From Lachnospiraceae bacterium (lineage in GTDB: Bacteria > Bacillota_A > Clostridia > Lachnospirales > Lachnospiraceae), in contig JAFZAZ010000019.1 of assembly GCA_017561985.1 (NCBI GenBank), forward strand, positions 1-6,134: 6,134 nucleotides of DNA. The letters run 5' to 3'. Under the pieces are notes generated by a model that was not told the origin of the DNA, made no database searches, and was given only the letters and a program-made list of their open reading frames with translations. The position numbers and the translations under genes are program-made. Below are positions 1 through 4,961 of this stretch, piece after piece; positions within the stretch are counted from its first letter, which is position 1; every line of letters begins with the position of its first letter.

Positions 1-652
1 CCTCCGAGATCGCGCAGCCGAGGCTGCCCGTGGTGCCCGGGAACTCCTTCAATATGCGGCGTCCGGCCTCGGTGGTGTCGGAGGGCGAGGGGGTCACGCT
101 CGCACCGTAGGTGCGCATGACTTCGCGGCGGAAGGGCTTCTGCTCGTAGGAGCATTTGACCATGTAGACGCGGCACTCGAGCCCGAAGAAAGCGCACGCC
201 ATCGAGAGCGCGGTCCCCCACTGGCCGGCGCCCGTCTCGGTCGTCACTCCCTTGAGCCCCTGCTGCTTGGCGTAGTACGCCTGAGCGATCGCGGAGTTGA
301 GCTTGTGGCTGCCGCTCGTGTTGTTGCCCTCGAACTTGTAGTAGATCTTCGCGGGCGTGCCGAGCTTCTTCTCAAGGCAGTAAGCGCGAACCAACGGCGA
401 CGGACGATACATCTTGTAGAAATTGCGGATTTCCTCGGGGATCTCGATGTATGCGGTGTCATTGTCGAGCTCCTGCTTTACGAGCTCCTCGCAAAATACT
501 CCGCCGAGCTCCTCTGCCGTCATCGGCTGGAGCGTGCCCGGATTCAAAAGCGGTGCGGGCTTATTCTTCATGTCCGCGCGCATGTTGTACCAGGACATAG
601 GCATCTCGTTTTCTTCCAGGTAAATCTTGTAAGGAATTGCTTTCTCAGACAT
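1..652 (-). CDS. trpB: Tryptophan synthase beta chain, TrpB2 type (partial, C-terminus beyond window)
   Basis: This PLP enzyme condenses indole with L-serine to give L-tryptophan in the cytoplasm. The ATG is at 652-650, preceded by AAAGGAG (661-667) with an 8-nt gap; 217 codons are visible before the window edge cuts the gene. Visible motifs are RPSPL (residues 83-87), the PLP-binding segment SGSHKLNSA with Schiff-base lysine K117, and ETGAGQWG (139-146) with the catalytic glutamate E139. The long N-terminal extension and GAGQWG, rather than the GAGQHG of classical TrpB1, mark the TrpB2 subfamily. TrpB2 enzymes often work without a tightly bound TrpA and may salvage free indole; that role is inferred here, and no trpA is visible. 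The gene lies directly behind a tryptophan-type T-box leader, which supports a role in tryptophan supply. The missing part should hold the glycine-rich phosphate loop. Confidence 0.93.
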   Translation of the reverse strand, partial: MSEKAIPYKIYLEENEMPMSWYNMRADMKNKPAPLLNPGTLQPMTAEELGGVFCEELVKQELDNDTAYIEIPEEIRNFYKMYRPSPLVRAYCLEKKLGTPAKIYYKFEGNNTSGSHKLNSAIAQAYYAKQQGLKGVTTETGAGQWGTALSMACAFFGLECRVYMVKCSYEQKPFRREVMRTYGASVTPSPSDTTEAGRRILKEFPGTTGSLGCAISE

Positions 653-660
653 CTTTGTGT

Positions 661-667
661 CTCCTTT
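661..667 (-). promoter_or_regulatory. Ribosome binding site of trpB
   Basis: AAAGGAG on the minus strand lies 8 nt before the ATG at 652. It fixes the start of the truncated trpB reading frame, which has no downstream stop in the window. Confidence 0.85.
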
Positions 668-711
668 CGTTTTGTGGTCGGGACACGGTTTCCGCTCGCC
701 CGGTTTTCTCC

Positions 712-763
712 GGAAAATAAGAAAGTCCTGTCCCGCATTAACTTGGTAATGCCGGGACAGGAC
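712..763 (-). terminator. Rho-independent terminator of the T-box leader
   Basis: The minus strand forms a 16-pair hairpin across 725-763 (GTCCTGTCCC and GCATTA against TAATGC and GGGACAGGAC, with one bulged G and a 6-nt loop). It is followed by TTTCTTATTTT (714-724). This is the regulated terminator of the T-box, and its 5' arm overlaps the antiterminator. It may also end transcripts that run through from the xylanase gene, because no other terminator lies between. Confidence 0.9.
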
Positions 764-1005
764 GATAATTTCATCATTCCTGCGGTGCCACCCTGCTTGA
801 TGCTTTCGCATCCTCTTTTGCGCATACGTTATATGCCGGTCTTTGTTGACGAGGGATCCTTACCCCGGCGCCCATACTCCGACTTTCGTCGTTTCCTCTT
901 GCCCTCAAAAGCCCATTCAATCCTTCGGATGCTGCCGCAATCCCAGCGCCTGCGGCTCTCTGTGAACAACCTGATGAAGAATCTACTCACTCTTTCTCAA
1001 CGGTT
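712..1005 (-). ncRNA. T-box riboswitch leader, tryptophan (UGG) specifier, upstream of trpB
   Basis: T-box leaders bind a specific tRNA; an uncharged tRNA stabilises an antiterminator and lets the downstream gene be transcribed. In minus-strand order I see the AGTA S-turn sequence (984-987) and a helix of 976-983 with 919-926 (8 pairs including G-U). Opposite the S-turn is GAA-TGG (913-918), where TGG (913-915) is the tryptophan specifier. The distal Stem I helix is 951-956 with 934-939, inside the typical AGAGAGCCG and GCTGGGA context. A GAAA-loop hairpin follows (880-891), then the Stem III hairpin GATGC-GAAA-GCATC (799-812). The conserved T-box AGGGTGGCACCGCA is at 781-794. Its CAGG can pair with CCTG in the 5' arm of the terminator, giving the expected mutually exclusive structures. 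The base after the specifier is G rather than the common A. The UGG assignment agrees with the trpB gene it precedes. Confidence 0.93.
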
Positions 1006-1011
1006 TAGTTT

Positions 1012-1041
1012 TTTATACCACTTGCGGAGGCGCCGTGTCAA
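1012..1041 (-). promoter_or_regulatory. Sigma-A promoter of the T-box/trpB transcript
   Basis: The minus strand has a perfect -35 TTGACA (1036-1041), an 18-nt spacer, and -10 TATAAA (1012-1017). Transcription would start near 1005, just before T-box Stem I. The -35 begins only 8 nt beyond the xylanase stop codon. Confidence 0.85.
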
Positions 1042-1049
1042 GAACTTTT

Positions 1050-2282
1050 TTACTCTCCTGCTTCCTCGAAACCAGCGAGGTCACGAATCTGTGCAGCGCC
1101 CCAGTAAGCGGGCTTCTTGCTGTAGTTCTTCGTGTAAAGAAGAGGGCTGTAACCCTGTCTCCAGGACATGCCGTCGGAGAATCCCCAGAACGTCAGCGCG
1201 TCCATCTTGAGCGTGCCGGCGTCGATGCGCTGGAAGAGACCGTTGATCAGGTCATAGTAGAAACGACCCTGCTCGTTGAGGTTCTTCTCGGTAGGCATCT
1301 TCGGGCTCTGGTATTTGCCGAGGCATACGTCAAGCTCCGTCAGCTGAATCTTCAGGCCGAGCTTGCTGAGCTGGTCAACCGTCTTGAAGTAGTCGGTCAG
1401 GCTGTCCTGCGTATAGAGGTGAGCCTGGAAGCCGATACCGTCGATCAGGTAGTTGCCGTTCTCGTCCACGAGCGTCTTTACGAACTTCTCGAGGGCGTTG
1501 GTCTTGTACTGCTCGTTGTAGTCGTTGTAGTAGAGATCGATCGTCTCGGGAGCATACTTGTTCGCAAAATTAAATGCATGCCAGATGTAATCCTCGCCGA
1601 TGATCGTGTACCAGGGGTTCATCTGCGAACGCATGGAACCGTCCTCCATCCACGCCTCGTTTACAACGTCGTATGCGTAGAAGAGATCCGAATAACCCTC
1701 GGAAACAAGCTTGGTGAACACCTGCTTGATGTAGCTCTCCATACGCTCAAGCATAACCTCGCGGGTTACATAGGACTTCGAGGTGTCAAAATCCTCATAG
1801 AAGATCCACTGAGGAGTCTGGCTGTACCATACAAGCGTGTGGCCGCGAACAGCCATGCCGTTTGCTCTCGCCCACTCCAGCATCGTGAGCATATTGTCGT
1901 TGAACTCTACGACGATCTCGCCCGTCTCCTTGCTCTTCTGCTCGTTGAGGATGTAATCGGGCTTCATGTCATTTTCCATCGTAACACTGTTGAACTGCTC
2001 TTTAATAAGCTTGGTGATGGACGCGTTGCCGCTCATCTGCGTCGTCAGGCAGGTACCGACGCGAAGGCCGTGCTCGGAGAACACGTCGCGGAGATACACC
2101 TGAGGCATCGGCGACGGGGTAGGCGTCGGGGTCTCGGTAGGAACTTCCGTCGGGGTCGGCGTAGCTGCCTCGGTAGGCGTTACGGTCGGGGTAACCCCGG
2201 TCTTATTGTCGTCCTTGCCGCATGCGGCCAGAATGCCGAGCATGGACAAAACGATCAGGCACAAAACGATTGTTTTTTTCAT
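1050..2282 (-). CDS. GH10 endo-beta-1,4-xylanase, lipoprotein
   Basis: This 410-residue enzyme probably cleaves internal beta-1,4 bonds of xylan on the outer face of the membrane. Residues 1-20 are a lipoprotein signal peptide with lipobox LAAC (18-21; lipidated C21). Residues 30-60 form a Thr/Pro-rich linker (repeats of TPT and PTE) that spaces the enzyme from the membrane. A single GH10 barrel fills about 62-405, with no carbohydrate-binding module. Family motifs are TMENDMKPD (101-109), RGHTLVW (146-152), DVVNEAW (205-211) with acid/base E209, GFQAHLY (284-290), LTELDV (314-319) with nucleophile E316, and TFWGFSD (364-370). The RGHTLVW motif continues YSQTP; most GH10 enzymes have His where Y153 stands. 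The start at 2282 is backed by AAGGAG (2288-2293) with a 5-nt gap. Only a weak -10-like TATGAT (2342-2347) with no good -35 is visible upstream, so the promoter is unclear. The gene is 144 nt behind the phosphoesterase operon and could receive read-through from it. Confidence 0.95.
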   Translation of the reverse strand: MKKTIVLCLIVLSMLGILAACGKDDNKTGVTPTVTPTEAATPTPTEVPTETPTPTPSPMPQVYLRDVFSEHGLRVGTCLTTQMSGNASITKLIKEQFNSVTMENDMKPDYILNEQKSKETGEIVVEFNDNMLTMLEWARANGMAVRGHTLVWYSQTPQWIFYEDFDTSKSYVTREVMLERMESYIKQVFTKLVSEGYSDLFYAYDVVNEAWMEDGSMRSQMNPWYTIIGEDYIWHAFNFANKYAPETIDLYYNDYNEQYKTNALEKFVKTLVDENGNYLIDGIGFQAHLYTQDSLTDYFKTVDQLSKLGLKIQLTELDVCLGKYQSPKMPTEKNLNEQGRFYYDLINGLFQRIDAGTLKMDALTFWGFSDGMSWRQGYSPLLYTKNYSKKPAYWGAAQIRDLAGFEEAGE

Positions 2283-2317
2283 GACTGCTCCTTATATTGT
2301 TCATTCTTGTTTTCCGT

Positions 2318-2333
2318 TGCGCTCGCCAGCGCA
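2318..2333 (-). other. Small hairpin in the xylanase 5' leader
   Basis: TGCGCT and AGCGCA form a perfect 6-bp stem around a 4-nt loop, 35 nt before the xylanase ATG. No T-run follows on either strand, so it is not a simple terminator. It could stabilise or tune the leader mRNA; this is a guess from position only. Confidence 0.4.
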
Positions 2334-2382
2334 CTTGGCTTATCATACCGTATCTTTGTGTTAAAACTGTGTACGTTGTTTT

Positions 2383-2417
2383 CGGAAAATGACGCGAAAG
2401 ACGTCGTGCATTTTCCG
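2383..2417 (-). repeat. Inverted repeat after the second phosphoesterase gene, possible weak terminator
   Basis: CGGAAAATG (2383-2391) and CATTTTCCG (2409-2417) are perfect 9-bp inverted arms separated by 17 nt. A further short GACG/CGTC pairing can form inside. The repeat begins 9 nt past the stop codon of the upstream phosphoesterase gene, a usual place for a terminator. The arms are AT-rich at the centre and no separate U-run follows, so termination would be weak. It could instead be an operator for the xylanase gene. Confidence 0.4.
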
Positions 2418-2418
2418 C
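2402..2418 (-). repeat. 17-bp repeat copy after the phosphoesterase operon (partner at 4660-4676)
   Basis: This is the second copy of the 17-bp repeat, differing at one position. It overlaps the right arm of the inverted repeat at 2383-2417, so one motif takes part in both structures. Confidence 0.6.
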
Positions 2419-2426
2419 GCCGAACC

Positions 2427-3617
2427 TCACTCCGAAGTGATGTCGATGATCACGTACTCCGAGTGCGCTCCGGTCTTGAACCGGATCTCCCAGTCCGAGA
2501 TTCCCGACGTCACGACAAACTGCGTGCCGCCGCGCCGCTCCGTTCCGTACGTGCGGTCGTTCGCTCCGATGAGCCGTCCGATCGGCCCGAGCGGAAGCAG
2601 CTGTCCCCCGTGCGTGTGGCCCGAAAGCACCAGGTCCACGCCGGCCCCGGACTCCGCCTCATAGTCGTTCGGCTGGTGGTTCAAGACGAGGATAAACCGG
2701 CTCCGGTCGAGGTCCGCAAGCAGCTCTTCGATGCTCTTCCGCTCACCGCTGCCCTTCACGCCGTCTTTGGACGTTCCGATCGACTCCGACATCTTCAGGC
2801 GGCTCGACTCACTCTTGTCCATTCGCCCGATCACGTAAAATGAATCCGCGACGAGCACCGCCTCGTCCTCGAGCACGATGACGCCGTTCGCGCGAAGCTC
2901 CGCTTCCAGCTCCGCCGCGGTGTACGGGCGGTTGCTGTAATATCCCTTGTCGTGGTTTCCGTACGCAAAATACACCCCGTACGTTGTCTTCACGCTCCCG
3001 AGCGCCCGGCACGAAGCGATCATGTCCTCGCGCGTCGTCCCGTCATCGACGAAGTCTCCCGCCACGACGAGGATGTCCGGCTTCTCCGCCTCGATGCGCT
3101 TTAGCTCCTTCTCAAAGCCCTCCGCGTCAAATGTGACTCCCACGTGCGAGTCGGCGATCAGCGCGACGCGAAGCTTTCCTCCCGGAAGCTCCTTGGATGT
3201 CGAAAACGCATAGCTGGTGCGCGACACATGATACGCCTGGACGGCGCCGATCACCAGGTAGATCGCGCAAAATGCAAGCACGATGATGCCTTTTACGTAA
3301 ACCCGGGGCTCTTTCTGCGCCGGGGCTTCATTTTCCGAAACATTCCTCTTTCGAATCAGCTTCCTTCCGATCGCCGTGACAATGTCCGCGATCAGCCAAA
3401 ACGCCGCCAGGTGCAAAAGAACGATCACCGAATTGACAAGGTCAAAAAAACAGCAGACGACAAACACGACCAGCGGCAGCGACGCGTACAGAAAGCGCAT
3501 GCGCGGACGGTCTCCCGCCAGCTTCCGTGCAACGCCGAATTTTGCAAAACGGCTGATCAGATAAACGATACTGAGCACGGCAAGGACAAGCGCCGCACCA
3601 ACAATGGCAGCCCACAT
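2427..3617 (-). CDS. Four-pass membrane metallophosphoesterase (YkuE/YaeI-like, calcineurin-type fold)
   Basis: This 396-residue protein has a calcineurin-like binuclear-metal phosphoesterase domain. The five metal-site motifs are in order: ADSH (155-158; D156, H158), AGDFVDD (186-192; D188), YGNHD (219-223; N221, H222), LNH (312-314; H314), and SGHTHGGQ (332-339; H334, H336). First-motif DSH replaces the common DLH but keeps both ligands. The N-terminal 130 residues carry four hydrophobic segments (about 3-21, 42-59, 60-80, 109-129). Basic stretches at 22-41 and 85-91 suggest the catalytic domain faces outside. Most relatives have fewer membrane spans. The start at 3617 has GGAGGG (3626-3631) with a 9-nt gap. 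It lies 28 nt behind the upstream phosphoesterase gene, so the two are very likely one operon. The family includes phospholipid and lipid-A-precursor pyrophosphate hydrolases; the substrate here is not known. Confidence 0.88.
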   Translation of the reverse strand: MWAAIVGAALVLAVLSIVYLISRFAKFGVARKLAGDRPRMRFLYASLPLVVFVVCCFFDLVNSVIVLLHLAAFWLIADIVTAIGRKLIRKRNVSENEAPAQKEPRVYVKGIIVLAFCAIYLVIGAVQAYHVSRTSYAFSTSKELPGGKLRVALIADSHVGVTFDAEGFEKELKRIEAEKPDILVVAGDFVDDGTTREDMIASCRALGSVKTTYGVYFAYGNHDKGYYSNRPYTAAELEAELRANGVIVLEDEAVLVADSFYVIGRMDKSESSRLKMSESIGTSKDGVKGSGERKSIEELLADLDRSRFILVLNHQPNDYEAESGAGVDLVLSGHTHGGQLLPLGPIGRLIGANDRTYGTERRGGTQFVVTSGISDWEIRFKTGAHSEYVIIDITSE

Positions 3618-3645
3618 CGGTATTTCCCTCCAACCCCTCTAAACA

Positions 3646-4644
3646 TTACTCGCTGTGCCGAAGCGCCACGACGACAATCTCCGGAAAATTGTTGATCCGC
3701 AGCGGGAGCACGCTGTTCCCGAGGCCGCGGCTGATATACATCGTCATGGTCTTCTCTCCGTCTTTATACTCGTGCGCGCCCGCGTAGAGCTCCGGGAAGA
3801 ACTCGATGTCGGGCGAGATCAGTCCGCCCTTTCCGGGGACGATCACCTGCCCGCCGTGGACGTGGCCGGTGAACACGATATCCGCGCCGAGTCGCCGGTA
3901 TTTGACGTAGTACGAAGGCTCATGCGCAAGGCAGATTGTAAAGCCGCCGTCGGACTTCAGCCCGTCCGGCGGGAGCGGCAGACTCTCGTCCGCAATGCCG
4001 ACGACGGTCAGCGCGCCGAGCGCCTCCTTCCGGTCGTCCATCATATGAACGCCGAGCGCCTCAACGTCCCGAAGGAAACCGTCGAGCTTCTCGCCCTCGA
4101 GCCAGACCTCATGATTGCCCGTCACGTAATACACGGGCGCAATCTTCACAGCGCCCTTGAAAAACTCAAGCGTCAGCTTATAGTTCGTAAAATGCTTGTC
4201 CACGACATCGCCGGTTACCACGATGATATCGGGGTTCAGCTCCGCGATGCGGTCCGTGAGCCTCTGTTCATGAAAGCCGTAGAACTGGTTGTGCAGATCG
4301 GAAACCTGCACGATGCGGAATCCGTCGAGCTCCGCGGGCACCCTGTCGCTCGCGTACTCATACTCGCTCACCGTGATGCGGAGATTCATATAAAAGCATC
4401 CGGCGGCGATGAGAAGCGTCAACACCGCGCAGACGGGGACCGTCACGTAAAATTTCTTCTTGCGGATCTTATGCCAAAATGCCAGCATTCCCAGGCCGCT
4501 GCCGATGGCGCCGCCGAGCACCGTGACCGCAATCAGCCGCTTCTCGGGGATGCGCCTCTTCTCCTTCTTTGCGCGCGATTTGTCCACGCCGAACAAAACG
4601 AAAGCAAGCACGCTCATTCCGATCCAGTACAGCAGCAAAAGCAT
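3646..4644 (-). CDS. DUF1294 domain fused to a metallophosphoesterase, membrane protein
   Basis: This is a 332-residue protein from the start I choose. Residues 3-70 match DUF1294, a small membrane domain normally found as a free-standing protein: GVDKSRAKKEKRRIPE (19-34), LGGAIGS (43-49), then MLAFWHKIRKKKF (53-65). A further hydrophobic segment (67-86) leads into a YkuE-like metallophosphoesterase domain. Its motifs are VSDLH (114-118), TGDVVD (144-149), TGNHE (175-179), AHEP (240-243), and TGHVHGGQ (259-266), so all metal ligands are kept. ISRGLGNS (304-311) is a typical family tail. The catalytic domain is probably exported. The ATG at 4644 is preceded by AAAGGAG (4652-4658) with a 7-nt gap. 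An in-frame ATG at 4689 lacks a ribosome binding site and lies at or before the predicted transcript start, so I reject it. The gene leads a two-gene operon with a second phosphoesterase. Substrate and DUF1294 function are unknown. Confidence 0.88.
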   Translation of the reverse strand: MLLLLYWIGMSVLAFVLFGVDKSRAKKEKRRIPEKRLIAVTVLGGAIGSGLGMLAFWHKIRKKKFYVTVPVCAVLTLLIAAGCFYMNLRITVSEYEYASDRVPAELDGFRIVQVSDLHNQFYGFHEQRLTDRIAELNPDIIVVTGDVVDKHFTNYKLTLEFFKGAVKIAPVYYVTGNHEVWLEGEKLDGFLRDVEALGVHMMDDRKEALGALTVVGIADESLPLPPDGLKSDGGFTICLAHEPSYYVKYRRLGADIVFTGHVHGGQVIVPGKGGLISPDIEFFPELYAGAHEYKDGEKTMTMYISRGLGNSVLPLRINNFPEIVVVALRHSE

Positions 4645-4651
4645 GGCAAAT

Positions 4652-4658
4652 CTCCTTT
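4652..4658 (-). promoter_or_regulatory. Ribosome binding site deciding the DUF1294-phosphoesterase start
   Basis: AAAGGAG lies 7 nt before the ATG at 4644 and inside the longer reading frame that begins at 4689. Its presence shows that the shorter start is the real one. Confidence 0.85.
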
Positions 4659-4659
4659 C

Positions 4660-4676
4660 CGTCGCGCATTTTCCGC
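4660..4676 (-). repeat. 17-bp repeat copy in the phosphoesterase operon leader (partner at 2402-2418)
   Basis: Read on the minus strand this is GCGGAAAATGCGCGACG. The copy at 2402-2418 is GCGGAAAATGCACGACG, 16 of 17 identical and in the same orientation. One copy lies between the predicted transcript start and the ribosome binding site; the other lies just past the last stop codon of the operon. Role unknown. Confidence 0.6.
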
Positions 4677-4692
4677 AAAATAAGCACACCTG

Positions 4693-4721
4693 ATTTTATC
4701 GTCTTTTGCGATCTTTGTAAA
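4693..4721 (-). promoter_or_regulatory. Sigma-A promoter of the phosphoesterase operon
   Basis: The minus strand has -35 TTTACA (4716-4721), an exact 17-nt spacer, and -10 TAAAAT (4693-4698); each hexamer is 5 of 6 to consensus. Transcription would begin near 4686, giving a leader of about 40 nt before the ATG at 4644. Confidence 0.75.
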
Positions 4722-4761
4722 GTGCGGAACATGTTTCGCTAAGAAAACACAAAAATAACCG

Positions 4762-4788
4762 TTGACAACTGTTCTAAACTGTTATGCG
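4762..4788 (+). promoter_or_regulatory. Possible promoter of a short plus-strand transcript
   Basis: A perfect -35 TTGACA (4762-4767) is followed 15 nt later by TATGCG (4783-4788), preceded by TG one base upstream as in extended -10 elements. The short spacer and poor -10 make this weak. A transcript from here would start near 4795 and meet the terminator ending about 4851. Confidence 0.35.
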
Positions 4789-4793
4789 CTGTT
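4769..4793. repeat. Three CTGTT repeats at exact 10-bp spacing
   Basis: CTGTT occurs at 4769-4773, 4779-4783, and 4789-4793, all in the same orientation; the first two extend to AACTGTT. Ten bp is close to one helical turn, so all three face the same side of DNA. They overlap the possible promoter at 4762 and lie about 85-105 bp upstream of the phosphoesterase operon start. A regulator binding site is plausible but not identified. Confidence 0.45.
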
Positions 4794-4818
4794 TATCGAA
4801 AGGAGAGAGAATTACGAC

Positions 4819-4855
4819 CACGAAACGCGGCTCCTTCGGGAGCCGTTTTTTCGTG
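4819..4855 (+). terminator. Strong rho-independent terminator with no gene before it
   Basis: CGGCTCC (4828-4834) and GGAGCCG (4839-4845) close a TTCG tetraloop and are followed by six T residues (4846-4851). An outer pairing of CACGAAA (4819-4825) with TTTCGTG (4849-4855) can extend the stem. An upstream AAGGAG (4800-4805) is complementary to CTCCTT (4831-4836) and could compete with the terminator. No plus-strand gene precedes it within the window, so it ends a short RNA or shields guaA from upstream transcription. Confidence 0.8.
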
Positions 4856-4873
4856 TTTTCCCCCGACTAATCC

Positions 4874-4902
4874 TTGACAAATTATGCCCCGGGTCTTATC
4901 CT
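4874..4902 (+). promoter_or_regulatory. Sigma-A promoter of guaA
   Basis: A perfect -35 TTGACA (4874-4879) has a 17-nt spacer to TATCCT (4897-4902), which is 4 of 6 to the -10 consensus. Transcription would start near 4909, about 50 nt before the guaA ATG. Confidence 0.65.
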
Positions 4903-4910
4903 AAACGTAT

Positions 4911-4930
4911 ATCAAAAATACCCTTTTGAT
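4911..4930 (+). other. AT-rich hairpin at the start of the guaA mRNA leader
   Basis: ATCAAAA (4911-4917) and TTTTGAT (4924-4930) form a perfect 7-bp stem with a 6-nt loop, right at the predicted 5' end of the message. Such hairpins can protect mRNA from decay. It could also be a dyad operator, since it lies just downstream of the -10. Confidence 0.4.
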
Positions 4931-4948
4931 ACGATTATTATCACTAAC

Positions 4949-4953
4949 GGAGG
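4949..4953 (+). promoter_or_regulatory. Ribosome binding site of guaA
   Basis: GGAGG lies 8 nt before the ATG at 4962. It decides for this start over an in-frame TTG at 4926, which has no such site. Confidence 0.9.
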
Positions 4954-4961
4954 ATTTCGAA

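Larger units (their letters stand above)
4645..4961. other. Divergent intergenic region between the phosphoesterase operon and guaA
   Basis: This stretch of 317 bases has no convincing gene. It holds, from left to right, the leader and promoter of the minus-strand phosphoesterase operon (4660-4721), a plus-strand TTGACA and three CTGTT repeats (4762-4793), a strong plus-strand terminator (4819-4855), the guaA promoter (4874-4902), and the guaA leader with a small hairpin (4911-4930). I see no purine riboswitch in it, although purine genes in Firmicutes often have one. Confidence 0.7.

Noticed and set aside
305..1210. Plus-strand reading frame of 301 codons
   Set aside because: It crosses trpB, the T-box leader and the xylanase 3' end in antisense. 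The T-box structure explains the middle part fully.
2318..2333. Hairpin upstream of the xylanase as a terminator
   Set aside because: The stem is only 6 bp and no T-run follows in either direction; it is kept only as a leader hairpin.
2342..2370. Xylanase promoter with -10 TATGAT
   Set aside because: The -10-like sequence is fair, but no acceptable -35 lies 16-18 nt upstream, so I do not list it as a feature.
1035..2843. Long plus-strand reading frame of 602 codons opposite the xylanase and phosphoesterase genes
   Set aside because: It is antisense to two genes with unmistakable catalytic motifs, spans an intergenic region, has Val/Leu/Arg-rich low-information content, and shows no family motif or ribosome binding site.
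3655..4683. Plus-strand reading frame of 342 codons
   Set aside because: It mirrors the DUF1294-phosphoesterase gene almost exactly; composition is Arg/His/Val-rich as expected for the complement of a real gene, with no recognisable domain.
4645..4689. Longer start (ATG at 4689) for the DUF1294-phosphoesterase
   Set aside because: It has no ribosome binding site, sits at or before the predicted transcript start near 4686, and the added 15 residues contain the real AAAGGAG site. DUF1294 begins after the shorter start.
4784..4870. Small plus-strand reading frame of 28 codons between the divergent genes
   Set aside because: It runs through the terminator hairpin and its T-run and has no ribosome binding site before its ATG.
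4926..4961. TTG start extending guaA by 12 codons
   Set aside because: The TTG lies inside a hairpin with no ribosome binding site, while GGAGG is placed ideally for the ATG at 4962.
4903..4961. Purine (guanine) riboswitch upstream of guaA
   Set aside because: The leader is only about 50 nt, too short for an aptamer, and conserved purine-aptamer core sequences are not seen.
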